Of a stretch of DNA of 64,000 nucleotides, positions 33,568 to 43,592 are shown in pieces; position 1 is the stretch's first letter; each line of letters opens with the position of its first letter. Made by a program: the position numbers and the translations under genes. The DNA is from Viola odorata (Eukaryota > Streptophyta > Magnoliopsida > Malpighiales > Violaceae): NCBI GenBank assembly GCA_963691705.1, contig OY829541.1, positions 68,419,189 to 68,483,188 on the forward strand. Reading direction: 5' to 3'. The notes under the pieces are model-generated. The model saw only the letters and a program-made list of their open reading frames with translations. It was not told where the DNA came from and did not search any database.

Positions 33568-34514
33568 TTTCTGTTGAGATGAAACGAAAAATTAAAGAAA
33601 GTCGCAAACTTTACATCAAAAAACAAAGCAAGAACAGGAAGGTAAAAAACAGGGGAAACAGAGGAGTGAAAAGACCACCTGAGAATTAAAAAAAGAAGGA
33701 AGTGATGAAAATTCTAATAGAGAAGATGGAGATTGGATTGAAAGAGAGTAATATATTGAATGATGGAATGAAAGGAAGAATGAGAAATGAGGCGGTGTGT
33801 TTTGATGTCGTTTTGCTACTTTTGCAGAGAAAAGTTAAGAGGGATGGGTCATGAAATATGCCCAAAATCCTACGAGACGTAACAACCACCCATTAGCTCC
33901 ATTTATATAAGGCATTGTTTGGATGAATGAAGTGACTGATTGATGGGTTTGCCTGCTTTGTGTCTGCGACTGGGATCAACGCGCGACCCACCCCTATATT
34001 GGCATTTTGCAGCAAAGCCAGTAATTATTTTTTTACTCTCGGCAAAATCAACTAGTAGAGGATTTGTTTAATGAGTAGTTTAATTAAAAGTTTCATTTTT
34101 GATGACTTAATTGTGTTAAAATTTACCGAAAAAGATTAATATTAATTGTGGTCAATTGTTAAGAGATTTGTGTACTTTTAATTATGGTTTTGAGGATTGT
34201 GAATGAATAAAATCATGCTGAAAAAATCACAATTTTATTTACAATCTGAGAGGACTCGAACGGGATTAATTATTGATCTAATTTTTCAAATGAAAAGGGT
34301 TGTTACATCACATAAATCAAATATCAAGCAAAAGACCCGCTCTGGCGTGCAAGGTTAGGATTGTTTTTGTTTTTATTTTTAAGGGAGCTTTTTTTTTAAT
34401 CTTTTTTTTAAATAACACAAGGACAAGGAGGGCCGCGTCACATGAAAGAGACACAAAAGTGACAAAACATCAAAATTCACAAATGGAGGAAAATAAGGTG
34501 ACAAATTTTGATAG
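33568..34514. other. SDR promoter and flank
   Basis: Upstream of the SDR gene. A GA-rich stretch at 33700-33800 is the likely leader. No further gene. Confidence 0.4.
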
Positions 34515-34998
34515 GTGATAAGAGGTGAAGCTAGACAAAAACAAAATTAGGGGTAAATATTATTATATAGAAAATTGTATGATATGCTCATTTTAATTTT
34601 TTAAATATAAAAATAACACATATATAAAATATTTATGAACCATCTTATAAAATTATAAAAATTAATTAATAGAGTATATTTAGGAATTATTGGTAAATTT
34701 ACCATTAATATTAGGAATTAACCTGAATTTAATTTTATTCTTAGAGTCAAGAACGTAAAAAATAGAAAATTTTAAATAATTAAATATGATTAATTAAATA
34801 AAACTTTAAAGATTATAATGAAAATTTTGAAATTTAAGGAAGAGGGGGAGCAAAAGTAGAAATTTTGACCAAATAAAGTAAAATTAATTGATAAAAACTA
34901 AAACTTTAAGGACCAAAATGAGAGTTTTGAAAATTTTGGGGGACCACAGCCCTCCACCCTGGGCCTGGGCTGACGCTCAGCCATTGTAGCTGACATTT
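34515..34998. repeat. Degenerate dispersed repeat
   Basis: It starts GGTGAAGCTAGACAAAAAC and ends with CTCCACCCTGGGCCTGGG followed by CTGACGCTCAGCCA, a pattern I know from 3' parts of dispersed plant transposons. The interior is AT-rich with AAAATTTTG words. No coding capacity remains, and the class is uncertain. Confidence 0.4.
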
Positions 34999-35111
34999 CC
35001 CTTTTCGAGGAGTGTGACAAAATGACATACTCCACATGTTGCCTTCAAAGAAATAGACTCTACTTTTGGAGGAGTATCTTTTTTGAGATTCTATAGAAAG
35101 ATTTAGTTTAT

Positions 35112-35349
35112 TACTCTCTCTTAATTTAATTAAACGTCACTTTAATTTTTGGACACGTATATTAAAAAGGTTAGATGATTCATTGTTTGAGACAATTTTG
35201 CCCCTTATTTTTTCTCGAACATACATTAAGGATGCGCATACGTTCAAGAAAAAGTAAAGGGAAAATTGTCTCAAACAGTGAGTCATCCGACTCTCTTAAT
35301 ATGTGTGCCTAAAGTTAAAACGACAGTTAATAAAATTAAGAAATAGTAT
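35112..35349. mobile_element. Stowaway-like MITE, diverged
   Basis: The halves are inverted: GAGACAATTTTGCCCC at the left pairs with the complement at GGGAAAATTGTCTCAAACAGTG. ACACGTATATTAAAAAGGTTAGATGA pairs with the TCATCCGACTCTCTTAATATGTGT side. The terminal TIRs are eroded (CTCTCTCTTAATTT). Confidence 0.65.
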
Positions 35350-35916
35350 ATTATTGTGAAAATAAATAACTAAATAATGATGATATATACTTAATTAATT
35401 ATACAATAATTTCAATTAGCGTGTTTTAAAAAATTGTGGGATTAATTTTATAATATTGCTCAATCAAACACGCCAAAATAATTAATTAACTTAAACCTAC
35501 TTTCGCCTATCAAAATTGTTGAACTAAATGTTCTCTAATTTTGTTCACACTTAATGAAATGACATGGTGACTATGGACCCAATTAGTTTTGACTTGTTTG
35601 ATTGTCGAACGCAAAGATGCCATGCTTTCAAGGAAAATGTCATGGAATCTTCCAAGTCATTTAAATTGGTCAAACTTCAAAGTCAATTAAAAGAGATTTT
35701 CCTAATCATTGCTGTTACAAATTGTGTAATTTAGTAGTGCTAGGCTGCTTAGGAGTCAACCAAAAGTAGCCCCGGAGGTATAATAGAAGAAGTCAAAGAA
35801 TTTCCATTCGTTCCATTTTTATGTATGGTAATATTATAAAATATAATGTAATTTATTCATTAATAGACCAATCGAATGCGAACAAAATTTACGTTTCATA
35901 TGGATGTTAAAAGATA

Positions 35917-36177
35917 CTCCCTCTGTCCCTCAATGATTGTCGTTTTAGCTTTTGCTTTTACTGTTTCGGCACATATCTTAAAACGGCCGGCAGACGACCT
36001 ATTTGAGACAATTTTGCCCCTAATTTTTTCTGGGAAATACGTTAAGGATTAATGTACGTTCAAAAAAAAAAATCGAATTTTTTTGGGGTCAAATAGTACC
36101 TCATCCGGTCTCCTCAATATGCGTTTCCTACTAAATATTGGGATGCGAGGAAGACATTCATTGAGGGACAGAGGGAG
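35917..36177. mobile_element. Stowaway-type MITE with TA target duplication
   Basis: Terminal inverted repeats CTCCCTCTGTCCCTCAATG and CATTGAGGGACAGAGGGAG are perfect and flanked by TA on both sides (35915-35916, 36178-36179). It is 261 bases with no coding capacity. This is the classic Tc1/mariner-derived Stowaway structure. Confidence 0.9.
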
Positions 36178-36393
36178 TAGGACTTTTTCATATATGTAAA
36201 AGTACAAACTACAAAGAAAACTTTCACATCCCTAACAACTTAGGTACCTTTCAGACAATGACCATGAGATCACATGGGAACCCATGTTCCTAGTTTTGGA
36301 CTTAGGTGGCTTGTTCAAATGCTCATTTCATTTCACACCTCTAACAACGGCATTAACTCTTACATCTAAAACCTTCCACTTATGTATAAACTA

Positions 36394-36611
36394 CTCCCTC
36401 CGGTTCCAAACAAACGATACGCATCTCAAGGAGGTCGGATGACTTACTATTTGATCCCAATAAATTTCGTACTTTTTTTTGAACGTACGTTAATCCTTTA
36501 CGTACGTTCAAAAAAAAGTATGATTTTTTTTTGAGTCAAATAGTGAGTCATCCGTCCTGCTTGAGATGCGTGTCCAAATAGTAAGATTCGTTTTTTTGGA
36601 ACCAGAGGGAG
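36394..36611. mobile_element. Stowaway-type MITE with TA target duplication, second family
   Basis: Ends CTCCCTCCGGTTCCAAA and GGAACCAGAGGGAG are inverted with one mismatch and flanked by TA. Long inner arms (ACGATACGCATCTCAAG and partner) allow a full-length hairpin; the centre is a GAACGTACG palindrome. Confidence 0.88.
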
Positions 36612-37374
36612 TACATACAAACATACCAATTTTCCTCTTTTTTAAGTAGATACGAATGTAAACAAATCGATAAATTTATAATTTAATGATATCTTTAACA
36701 AAATTAAGGGATCAAAATCTCGAGTTAGAGTCTCCCTATTTATTTTCTATAAAAAAAAAAGACAAAAAGTTAATACAATGCGGTATGATTGTTGAATAAG
36801 TATACAATAATTGGCAAGCGGGCAGTGGTTATAAAAAGCGAATGCATATATAATTAATTGGTTCTCTTGCTAGACATAAATTATTAGTAAGATTTCGAAT
36901 TCGAATCTCATAGCCGTACAAATGATGAAAATTGTTTAGTGAAAAAGGATATAAATATTTAGTGATTAATATATTCTTTTAAATATTATATAAAATTGAA
37001 TCTATTTTTTCTCCAAAATTATTTAATATTCGATCACTAATTTAGTCGTTGATTATTATATACACGAGTCAGGCCAGAATCTCATAAGGGGCAAAACTCT
37101 CATTTTCAAAATCAATGCAACTGTATACTCGGAGATCGAAAGTGAGACGTGAACTTTTTTTTTCCAGTGGAATTAGATCGTAGTGATTGGAAGTTGGGCT
37201 AGGCCCAAACTGAAAATTTATAATCTATTTCCTGTCAGCAAAGCCCACCTCAACCTATCCAAGAAAATTTATCGCGTGACAAAACACACACGCCACGTCA
37301 TTTCGTCTCCGTAGGCAAATGCAGCTCGGCGAAACGACGTTGGGTTTGACTTATCCGAAACTCCCGCGCCTCGT
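36612..37374. other. Intergenic, then start of the duplicated ABCI11 5' segment
   Basis: AT-rich up to about 37168. From there to 37374 the sequence matches the region upstream of ABCI11 at 43385-43592 (for example TAGTGATTGGAAGTTGGGCT), so it is a duplicated promoter. Confidence 0.6.
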
Positions 37375-37711
37375 ATGGCTACTTTCACGTCGGCGATCTC
37401 CTCCCCCCTCTCTATCACCGCCACCACCATCTCGGACAGTCTCAAGTCACGCGCCAGGCACGTGAGTTTCGATAGAATCCTTCCCCGAGCCTCTGGAATC
37501 TCCTGCGGTTACTCTTGCTTCGAGGTCAGTGAGATTCTCTAGTGTCGCTTTGGATTGTTCACACGCATTTACTTGAGCGGAACGATGCCGTTCTTTGTTC
37601 GTTGAAGGTTAAAGAAGTCAGTTTCCACTCCGCAAAATCGGTACTTCCATTTCCTTTGTGTTTACTTTTTAGGGTTGGATTTTTATTGGAAAGAGTTGAA
37701 GAACTTGTGAT
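37375..37711 (+). pseudogene. Truncated copy of the ABCI11 5' end (exons 1-2)
   Basis: From about 37168 to 37711 the sequence parallels 43385-44003, that is the promoter, first exon, first intron and second exon of ABCI11. Exon 1 (37375-37524) encodes 50 residues ending HVSFDRILPRASGISCGYSC, nearly identical to the true gene's transit-peptide exon. Exon 2 (37608-37640) has lost 47 bases compared with the real exon, including the codons for SYRPPGTELDLLN. Nothing resembling ABCI11 exon 3 (Walker A) follows; homology stops in intron 2. Exon 2 still has a donor-like site and now ends in phase 0. The fragment lies directly upstream of the EF-P gene in the same orientation. Confidence 0.85.
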
Positions 37712-37749
37712 GACAATTTTACCCTTACTCAAATAATTACACTTTTTCT

Positions 37750-38018
37750 TTGGCATCACATCACCACCACGACGACACCGTTCTTTGCTTCTTTCGTGCA
37801 TTCAACAATCACCGCCGTCTGGAGTCTGGACAAACGCAATTCTTGTTCTGCTTCTCTAACGAGCACTCTCCTCCAGCTGACAACACCGCCCCTTGCTGTT
37901 GCTGCTTCTCCTCCAAGTCCCACGTCTTCCCGGAGAAATCTCACAACTCCTACTGCGTCACTTTCCCGGCCAGTATTTTGCCTGCTTTCAATATCTCCGG
38001 CAACCGCCGCAAGTCCAG
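37750..38018 (+). other. GC-rich exon-like segment upstream of EF-P, function unclear
   Basis: A GC- and CT-rich island with two overlapping open frames (from 37750 and from 37796) that both run to a good donor site, CCAG|GTGAGC at 38018. The second frame is Ser/Thr/Ala/Pro-rich with almost no acidic residues, like a plastid transit peptide. It ends in phase 1, so it does not join the EF-P coding exon at 38688 (phase 0) in frame. The likeliest role is a 5' untranslated exon of EF-P with an intron between 38019 and about 38340. It could also be a leftover exon of another gene. Confidence 0.4.
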
Positions 38019-38375
38019 GTGAGCTTTAATTTTTAATATAATCTGTAATAGAATGGAAAGAATGCCATCTTAGCTAGGTCATATCTGCAGTATGAATGCT
38101 TACTACCCCAAATAATCTTGAGATTCCGTTCTGTATTTCTAAATGATAAATACAGTGATGTCATTTATTTTGCTAAATTGAATCTATCTGCAATGTTTTG
38201 TCCTTTTTTTGTGTGTGTGGTTTCTATTTCACTTTATTAAGCTATCAATTTCCATTGTCTCGCGGCATCTTAACTTAAGATATGATTGTTTCCTTGCAAT
38301 CAAGCACTCATTTGACCAACCATTAACATTCAACAATCAAGCAAGCTTAACAAGTTAAAAAGGAAAAAGAAAAAA

Positions 38376-41300
38376 ATGCAAGCTCTGCAATCAAGCAAGA
38401 AGACACTACACTCTAGAACACTCCTTTCCTCCATTGCTGCTGCAGCAGCTTCTTATTCGCAAAGAACTTTCACTACTCGGACGAGTTGCTCTTCTCACTT
38501 GCTATCATCTGTCAACTGTCATTCCTCCACCATAATCCCCAATGTCCATGCAAATCCGTGGTCTGCTATTCAGTATCGCTGTGTTAGAGTCAATGCCTCT
38601 CATGTAAACTAAACTGGACCCTCCAACTTTTGGTCTCTCAAAATATTATTCTTTCAAATTTATCCCTTTTTTGTTTTTGTGCTGCAGTTAAGGGTTGGAA
38701 ATGTAATTGAAAAATCAGGTCAGAGTTATTTTATTTACTCTTATTTTTATTACTTTGCAAGTTACTGACAGTTTTTTTATTTTACAAAATACCTTTTGTT
38801 GTGGTAATTCTATTGAACAACACAAATATATGCTGCAGGAAGAATTTACCAGGTAATTGTTTACTGGAAATTTTATTTATTTGGCCTTTTAATTATCAAG
38901 ATAACAGGAATACCATATTGTGATATTTGCTCACTTGGGCTTGGGGACTATTAGGTGCTAGAAGCAGAGCAGAAGCAGCGTGGTAGAGGAGGAGCAATAT
39001 TGACGGTATTTCTATCGTTTTCTCATTGGAAAATGATTCGTGATTATAGTATCTTTATGAGAAGAAAAGAAGAAGCAGATTGAAGCTAAACTAGCTTGCT
39101 TTTGTGTATTGTCTTTAGTTGGGATGAGTTTTGTCCACTTCATGGTAATTTTCTTTTGTCTGTGTGCCTTTTTTGGTTTTTGACATAGATAGAGCTTCGT
39201 GATGTTGACAGCGGAAGTAAACAAAACATGCGCTTTGGTGCGGATGAGGGTGTTGAAAGTAATGCTTCCTCAATTACTTTAAATTTGTTTTCTTCTTTTG
39301 TTACATCAGAAAAGTTTTCCCACTACCTATTTGTATATGTAATGTGTTAAGCATGTTTACCTTTTCTTTTGGCATTTGTGTAACTTATTACTTGCGTCGT
39401 TCATGTGTTGTCTTTACTTCACTCTTTGACATGATTTATTGATTTTAGAAACTGTTGCACCTAGTTGATCATTGTGATTAAGTTGTTGATTTATTTTGTA
39501 TGCATTTAAATAACTAGCAGCCATTTCAGTTAAAATGCATTAAGATTCTCTTGTAACAGTGACAATCCACTATTCTTTTCCTGTTTCATGAATACATTGA
39601 AAGTCAAATTAACAAATTGCTGCGTACCTATTTGTATATGTAATGTGTTAAGCATGTTTACCTTTTCTTTTGGCATTTGTTTAACTTATTACTTGCGTCC
39701 TTCATGTGTTGTCTTTTCTTCACTCTTTTGACATGATTTATTGATTTTAGAAACTGTTGCACCTAGTTGATTCATTGTGATTAATGGTCAGTTGTTGATT
39801 TATGTTGTATGCATTTGAGTAACTTGCATCCATTTCAGTTAAAATGCATTAAGATTCTCTTGTAACAGTGACACTCCACTATTCTTTTCCTGCTTCATGA
39901 ATACGTTGAAAAGTCAAATTTATAAATTGCTGCAGGGGTATTTGTGGAGGACAAATCTTTCACATGTTTGTATGTGGAAAATGGAACAGCCTATTTGATG
40001 AGGTAACGTCTATTTGTCCTCTTTTCATCTCTCTCGGAACTCTTCCTTTCAAAGATTTTGCTGCTTTAAGCAAAAACATGCACCTGCTATTAACTTATTT
40101 TATTTTATTTTGTCTTCCTTACTAATGCTTGTTAGCCTTGAAAGCTTAGAGCAAATAGAGGTGCCAGTGAGTGTGTTTGGCAAGGCTGGTGCATACCTGA
40201 AAGGTTGGTAGCCTTAAGAATTGGTGTTTTATGGTGCATATTGTGGGCTTAGTACTTTTTGTTTGTTGTTGTATAAGGTATGTTTTTTATATCTTCTGAT
40301 GAGTTCCTTTGAAATTTTCTATTGCACTTGCTTTTGTGGGATGTTAAGCTTCATGTGAAATTTAAAAGGTCCTTAACGTTATGCATGGATTTTGTTTGTG
40401 TTTGTACGGTCAAGTAGAGCAGCACCCTTAAAACACATAGTAAAGAATGAGACTTGTACCTAAATAAATAAATAGACTCTAACTGACCTGCAATTTCTAC
40501 AGGGAATTAGAGTGAGGCTCTTTTAGTTCGTGTTTACGTGTGTTATGAATTATGAGTGTGATTAGCTCTCCATCTGTTTCATCCTTGAGTATTGAATATG
40601 TGGCAAAGATTCCACCATCATCTCTTCATCACATCATGTATTGTCAACAGCCACATTTGATATGTATTCTACCTAAATAAAGTATCATTCTCATGATGAG
40701 CAGATGAAATGAAAACTAAATTGCAAATGTATGATGGGAGGCCTTTGTCTGGTTCAGTTCCGAAACAAGTGACCTGCCGTATTAATGAGACACAAATCTC
40801 AATGAAGGGAACTACAATCACACCTAGGTATGTCTGATATTTGCTAGATTCTCTTCTATTGTTACTAAGGTTCATGTTGTGATCTTTTTGTGTGGGGGGA
40901 ATCTGCGTGTATATAAATTTACTCAGCATGGCTATGCTCTTTACCTTAGTATAAATAATTCAATATATGGGCTCAAAGCATGCATAGATCATGTTCAATG
41001 TGCTTCTTGAAAGCTTTTTACTTTCTTGACATTGTGTGTTCTTTTGCTTGTAACTCCATGACAACCTTTTTGCTAATAACCTCAGGACTTTGTTCTCAAC
41101 AATTTCATTATATTGTAGGTATAAAAGGGCTTTGCTGGACAATGGTCTCACTATTCAAGTAAGTCAGTCACTTTCCTTTAGTGATTAATCTGGAGAAAAA
41201 AAGATGGTGGGAGGCACACTAAGAAGATTCTACATGTAGTCTATAAAAGAATAGTTGCAAGTTTGAAAGTATATTAGGACATGTATTTTGTTTCAACTTA

Positions 41301-41977
41301 AACTTGCATTTGTCTTTGGGTATAAATGTAGAAATTTTATGGTTGACAGCTTTTCTTGTTTGCGTGTGTTTGAAGGTCCTTAAGCCATTATGCGCACAAG
41401 TTGAACCCTTCAATAACTATCTGCTATCTGAGTGTCAATTCTTAATCACTGACATCTTAGAAGCTCTGTTGTTTATCATTATTTTTCCGAAATGTTCAGG
41501 TACCAGGATATCTGGAGCCAGGTGAAGAAATAGTTGTTAATACTGAAGATGACTCGTATATTAGCAGGTGAATTTCAATGCATAAGTTTCCAGTTTGAGA
41601 ATTTGGCGTTGTTTTGGATCTTCATTTCTTTTTTGGTTCATTTGTTTCGCTAATTATGCTGCATTCCTGCATGCTCTAGTTTTTGTCAAACTTCTAGGTT
41701 TTTACTTCTCTTACTCGATTTACGTCATTCTTTCACAATATATATGAAAGCCTGCATGCAATTGAAGGACTCACACCTGCTTCTATAGTTGATGTCTTCC
41801 ATTACTCCAATGTTTCTACTATTTTCCATTAACCATTTTGTTGTGCTGGCTGTGGGTGGGATGAAGAAAAATTAGGGTTGTATTGTTCCCATTGTTTGTC
41901 TTTGTTGAAAATCAATTACTGTATTTAGCTTTCCTAATAAAGGCATTTTCTTCGTTTTTGACAGGTCCAACAAATAA
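38376..41977 (+). CDS. Elongation factor P family protein, probably mitochondrial
   Basis: Eleven coding exons: 38376-38603, 38688-38718, 38839-38852, 38955-39005, 39189-39258, 39936-40002, 40136-40203, 40704-40827, 41119-41158, 41500-41567, 41965-41977. All phases agree and give 257 residues. Residues 1-70 are Ser/Thr/Arg-rich, an organellar presequence. The EF-P body follows: LRVGNVIEKSGRIYQ, ELRDVDSGSK, RVFVEDKSFTCLYVEN, EQIEVPVSVFGKAGAYLK, QMYDGRPLSGSVPK, then the C-terminal OB domain with YKRALLDNGLTIQVPGYLEP and EDDSYISRSNK. EF-P relieves ribosome stalling at proline runs. The tip of loop one reads RGRGG, so Arg102 replaces the lysine that many bacteria modify. It resembles the Arabidopsis mitochondrial-type EF-P rather than the plastid one. 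Exon 3 has only 14 bases. Confidence 0.93.
39324..39934 (+). repeat. Tandem duplication of 301 bp in EF-P intron 5
   Basis: Copy 1 (39324-39624) and copy 2 (39625-39934) both begin TACCTATTTGTATATGTAAT and are nearly identical. Copy 2 ends in the functional acceptor TTGCTGCAG before exon 6. Copy 1 ends TTGCTGCG, so the duplicated acceptor lacks the AG. Copies differ by a handful of substitutions and small indels, so the event is fairly recent. Confidence 0.92.
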
Positions 41978-42257
41978 GTCTTAGCTGCTGCTCCACACTA
42001 AAGGACAAATCGAGAGTGCCATGTTTCCATAGAGATGAGAGAGAATGAGTAGCAATGACATTGAAGACGTGTTATTTATGCCATTTGCAAAATGGTTTGA
42101 AAACCTTAAAGTAGTACAGATTTTTTTGTTGCCAGACTCGAAAATTATAAACAATAATCTTACGGACTTTTTTACCACATAATCGTCATCAAAAGAGGCA
42201 CTGAAAAAAGAAGTGGACTTCAAAACAAGATGCCATTTCTGCCATTTCAGACATCAT

Positions 42258-42870
42258 TTACATATATGGTTTCCTGCTGAAGCACCCACCAAACGCTTTC
42301 CTCACTTCTGGTTTTGCATTAGTCCCGTTAGCCTTTGGTTTTGGCCGCGCCTTCGGTTTCGAACCACCAAATTTGAATGTAGGTTGTTTGACTACCGCTT
42401 TCTGGCTCGTCCAGGAACGAGCCTAGACTTGTAGTACCTTGCTTTCTGCCGCTTCTGTATTGGAGAAAACAGCTGCCACCACAGATGCTATCTGAGATTT
42501 TGCTACCTATCAGTTATAAACAAAACAAAGGAATTACGAATGAGTGATGTTAGAAGAGCTATGTTCGTACACCAAGAAAAACAAAACAGAAACAATTGGA
42601 TACGTTACATTACTTTGTAGTCGTCTGCACTAGTGCTTCCTTCCACTGACACAACAACATTGTATGAACTCTCTGGTGAAAAGTCTGCAGTCAAACTTGT
42701 CCTTATGAAAGTATAGCTAACATCTGTTTCAATTACCTTTTGCAATAGCTCAGGTACACTCAGCTGCGATGGTGAGAACAAGTTGTCGAAGAATGTTTTG
42801 AACCCATCTAGCACGTTGTAAGTTGAAGCAGAAGCTTGGTCCCCAATCCCATCACATATTATAACGTGTG
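42258..42870 (-). pseudogene. Decayed minus-strand gene, unrecognised
   Basis: Two exon-like blocks read on the minus strand. The first, from about 42860 to 42614, encodes SASTYNVLDGFKTFF, LSVPELLQKVIETDVSYTFI and SSYNVVVSVEGSTSADDYK. It ends at a GTAATG donor. The second, 42506-42258, continues in phase with VAKSQIASVVAAVFSNTEAA, meets an in-frame TAG at 42423-42425, and then stays open in the same frame with KQPTFKFGGSKPKARPKPK to KPYM and a TAA at 42258. Codon-like composition persists beyond the TAG, so it looks like a nonsense mutation, or an undetected intron starting near GTACTACAAG. No 5' exon can be joined upstream of 42870. I do not recognise the family. Confidence 0.5.
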
Positions 42871-43384
42871 TGTTTAGGAGTCCAACCCAGCATTCCCGGA
42901 ATGAAATGACAAGAATGGTGTTTGGTAAACACCATTCAACAAATAAAAAAGTGCATTTTTCGGTGGCTAACCGAAAAAAACAGGGATTTGTGAAATGGAG
43001 CATTTTGCTTCATTCCGCAAATGGGAGTCAGGTTTGGCCTTCTCTCTTCTTTTTTTTTAACTTTTTCATTTCATTTTAATTTTTTTACTTTATATAACCA
43101 ACAAAATAAATTAAAAACTACCACAATCAAATCTTTATTTCAAGATAAGTAATTCTAGATCCATTTTTTCTATTTTTATTAATTTTTTTAAAATGGGTTT
43201 TATGCCCTTTATGGTTATTTTACCAAACACTTCAGATATCTCACAACACTTTTAATTTTTTTACCAAACAGCACACTCCATTTCCCAAAAGTCATTTCTC
43301 CACCTAACTTTTACTCTCAAGAACTTTTTCCCCACCAAATTGGACCCAATATCTGTTTCAACGTTGCACTTTATTTTTTTTGTA
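42871..43384. other. Spacer, probably transposon-derived
   Basis: No gene. The segment around 42880-43030 carries GGAATGAAATGA and palindromic TGGTGTTTGGTAAACACCA words of the kind found in plant hAT-type MITEs, but I cannot set ends. It separates the decayed gene from the duplicated ABCI11 promoter. Confidence 0.35.
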
Positions 43385-43592
43385 AGGGAATAAGATTGTA
43401 GTGATTGGAAGTTGGGCTAGGCCCAAACTGAAGATTTGTAATCTATTTCCTCCCAGCAAAGCCCAACTCAACCTATCTAAGAAAATTTATCGCGCGACAA
43501 AGCACACACGCCATGTCATTTCGTCTTCGTAGGCAAATGCAGCTTGGCGAAACGACGGTGCGTTTGACTTATCTGAAACTCCCGCGCCTCGT

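Noticed and set aside
36850..36960. Possible SINE with a GAATTCGAATC B-box-like word
   Set aside because: No A box at the right spacing, no target duplication and no second copy in the window.
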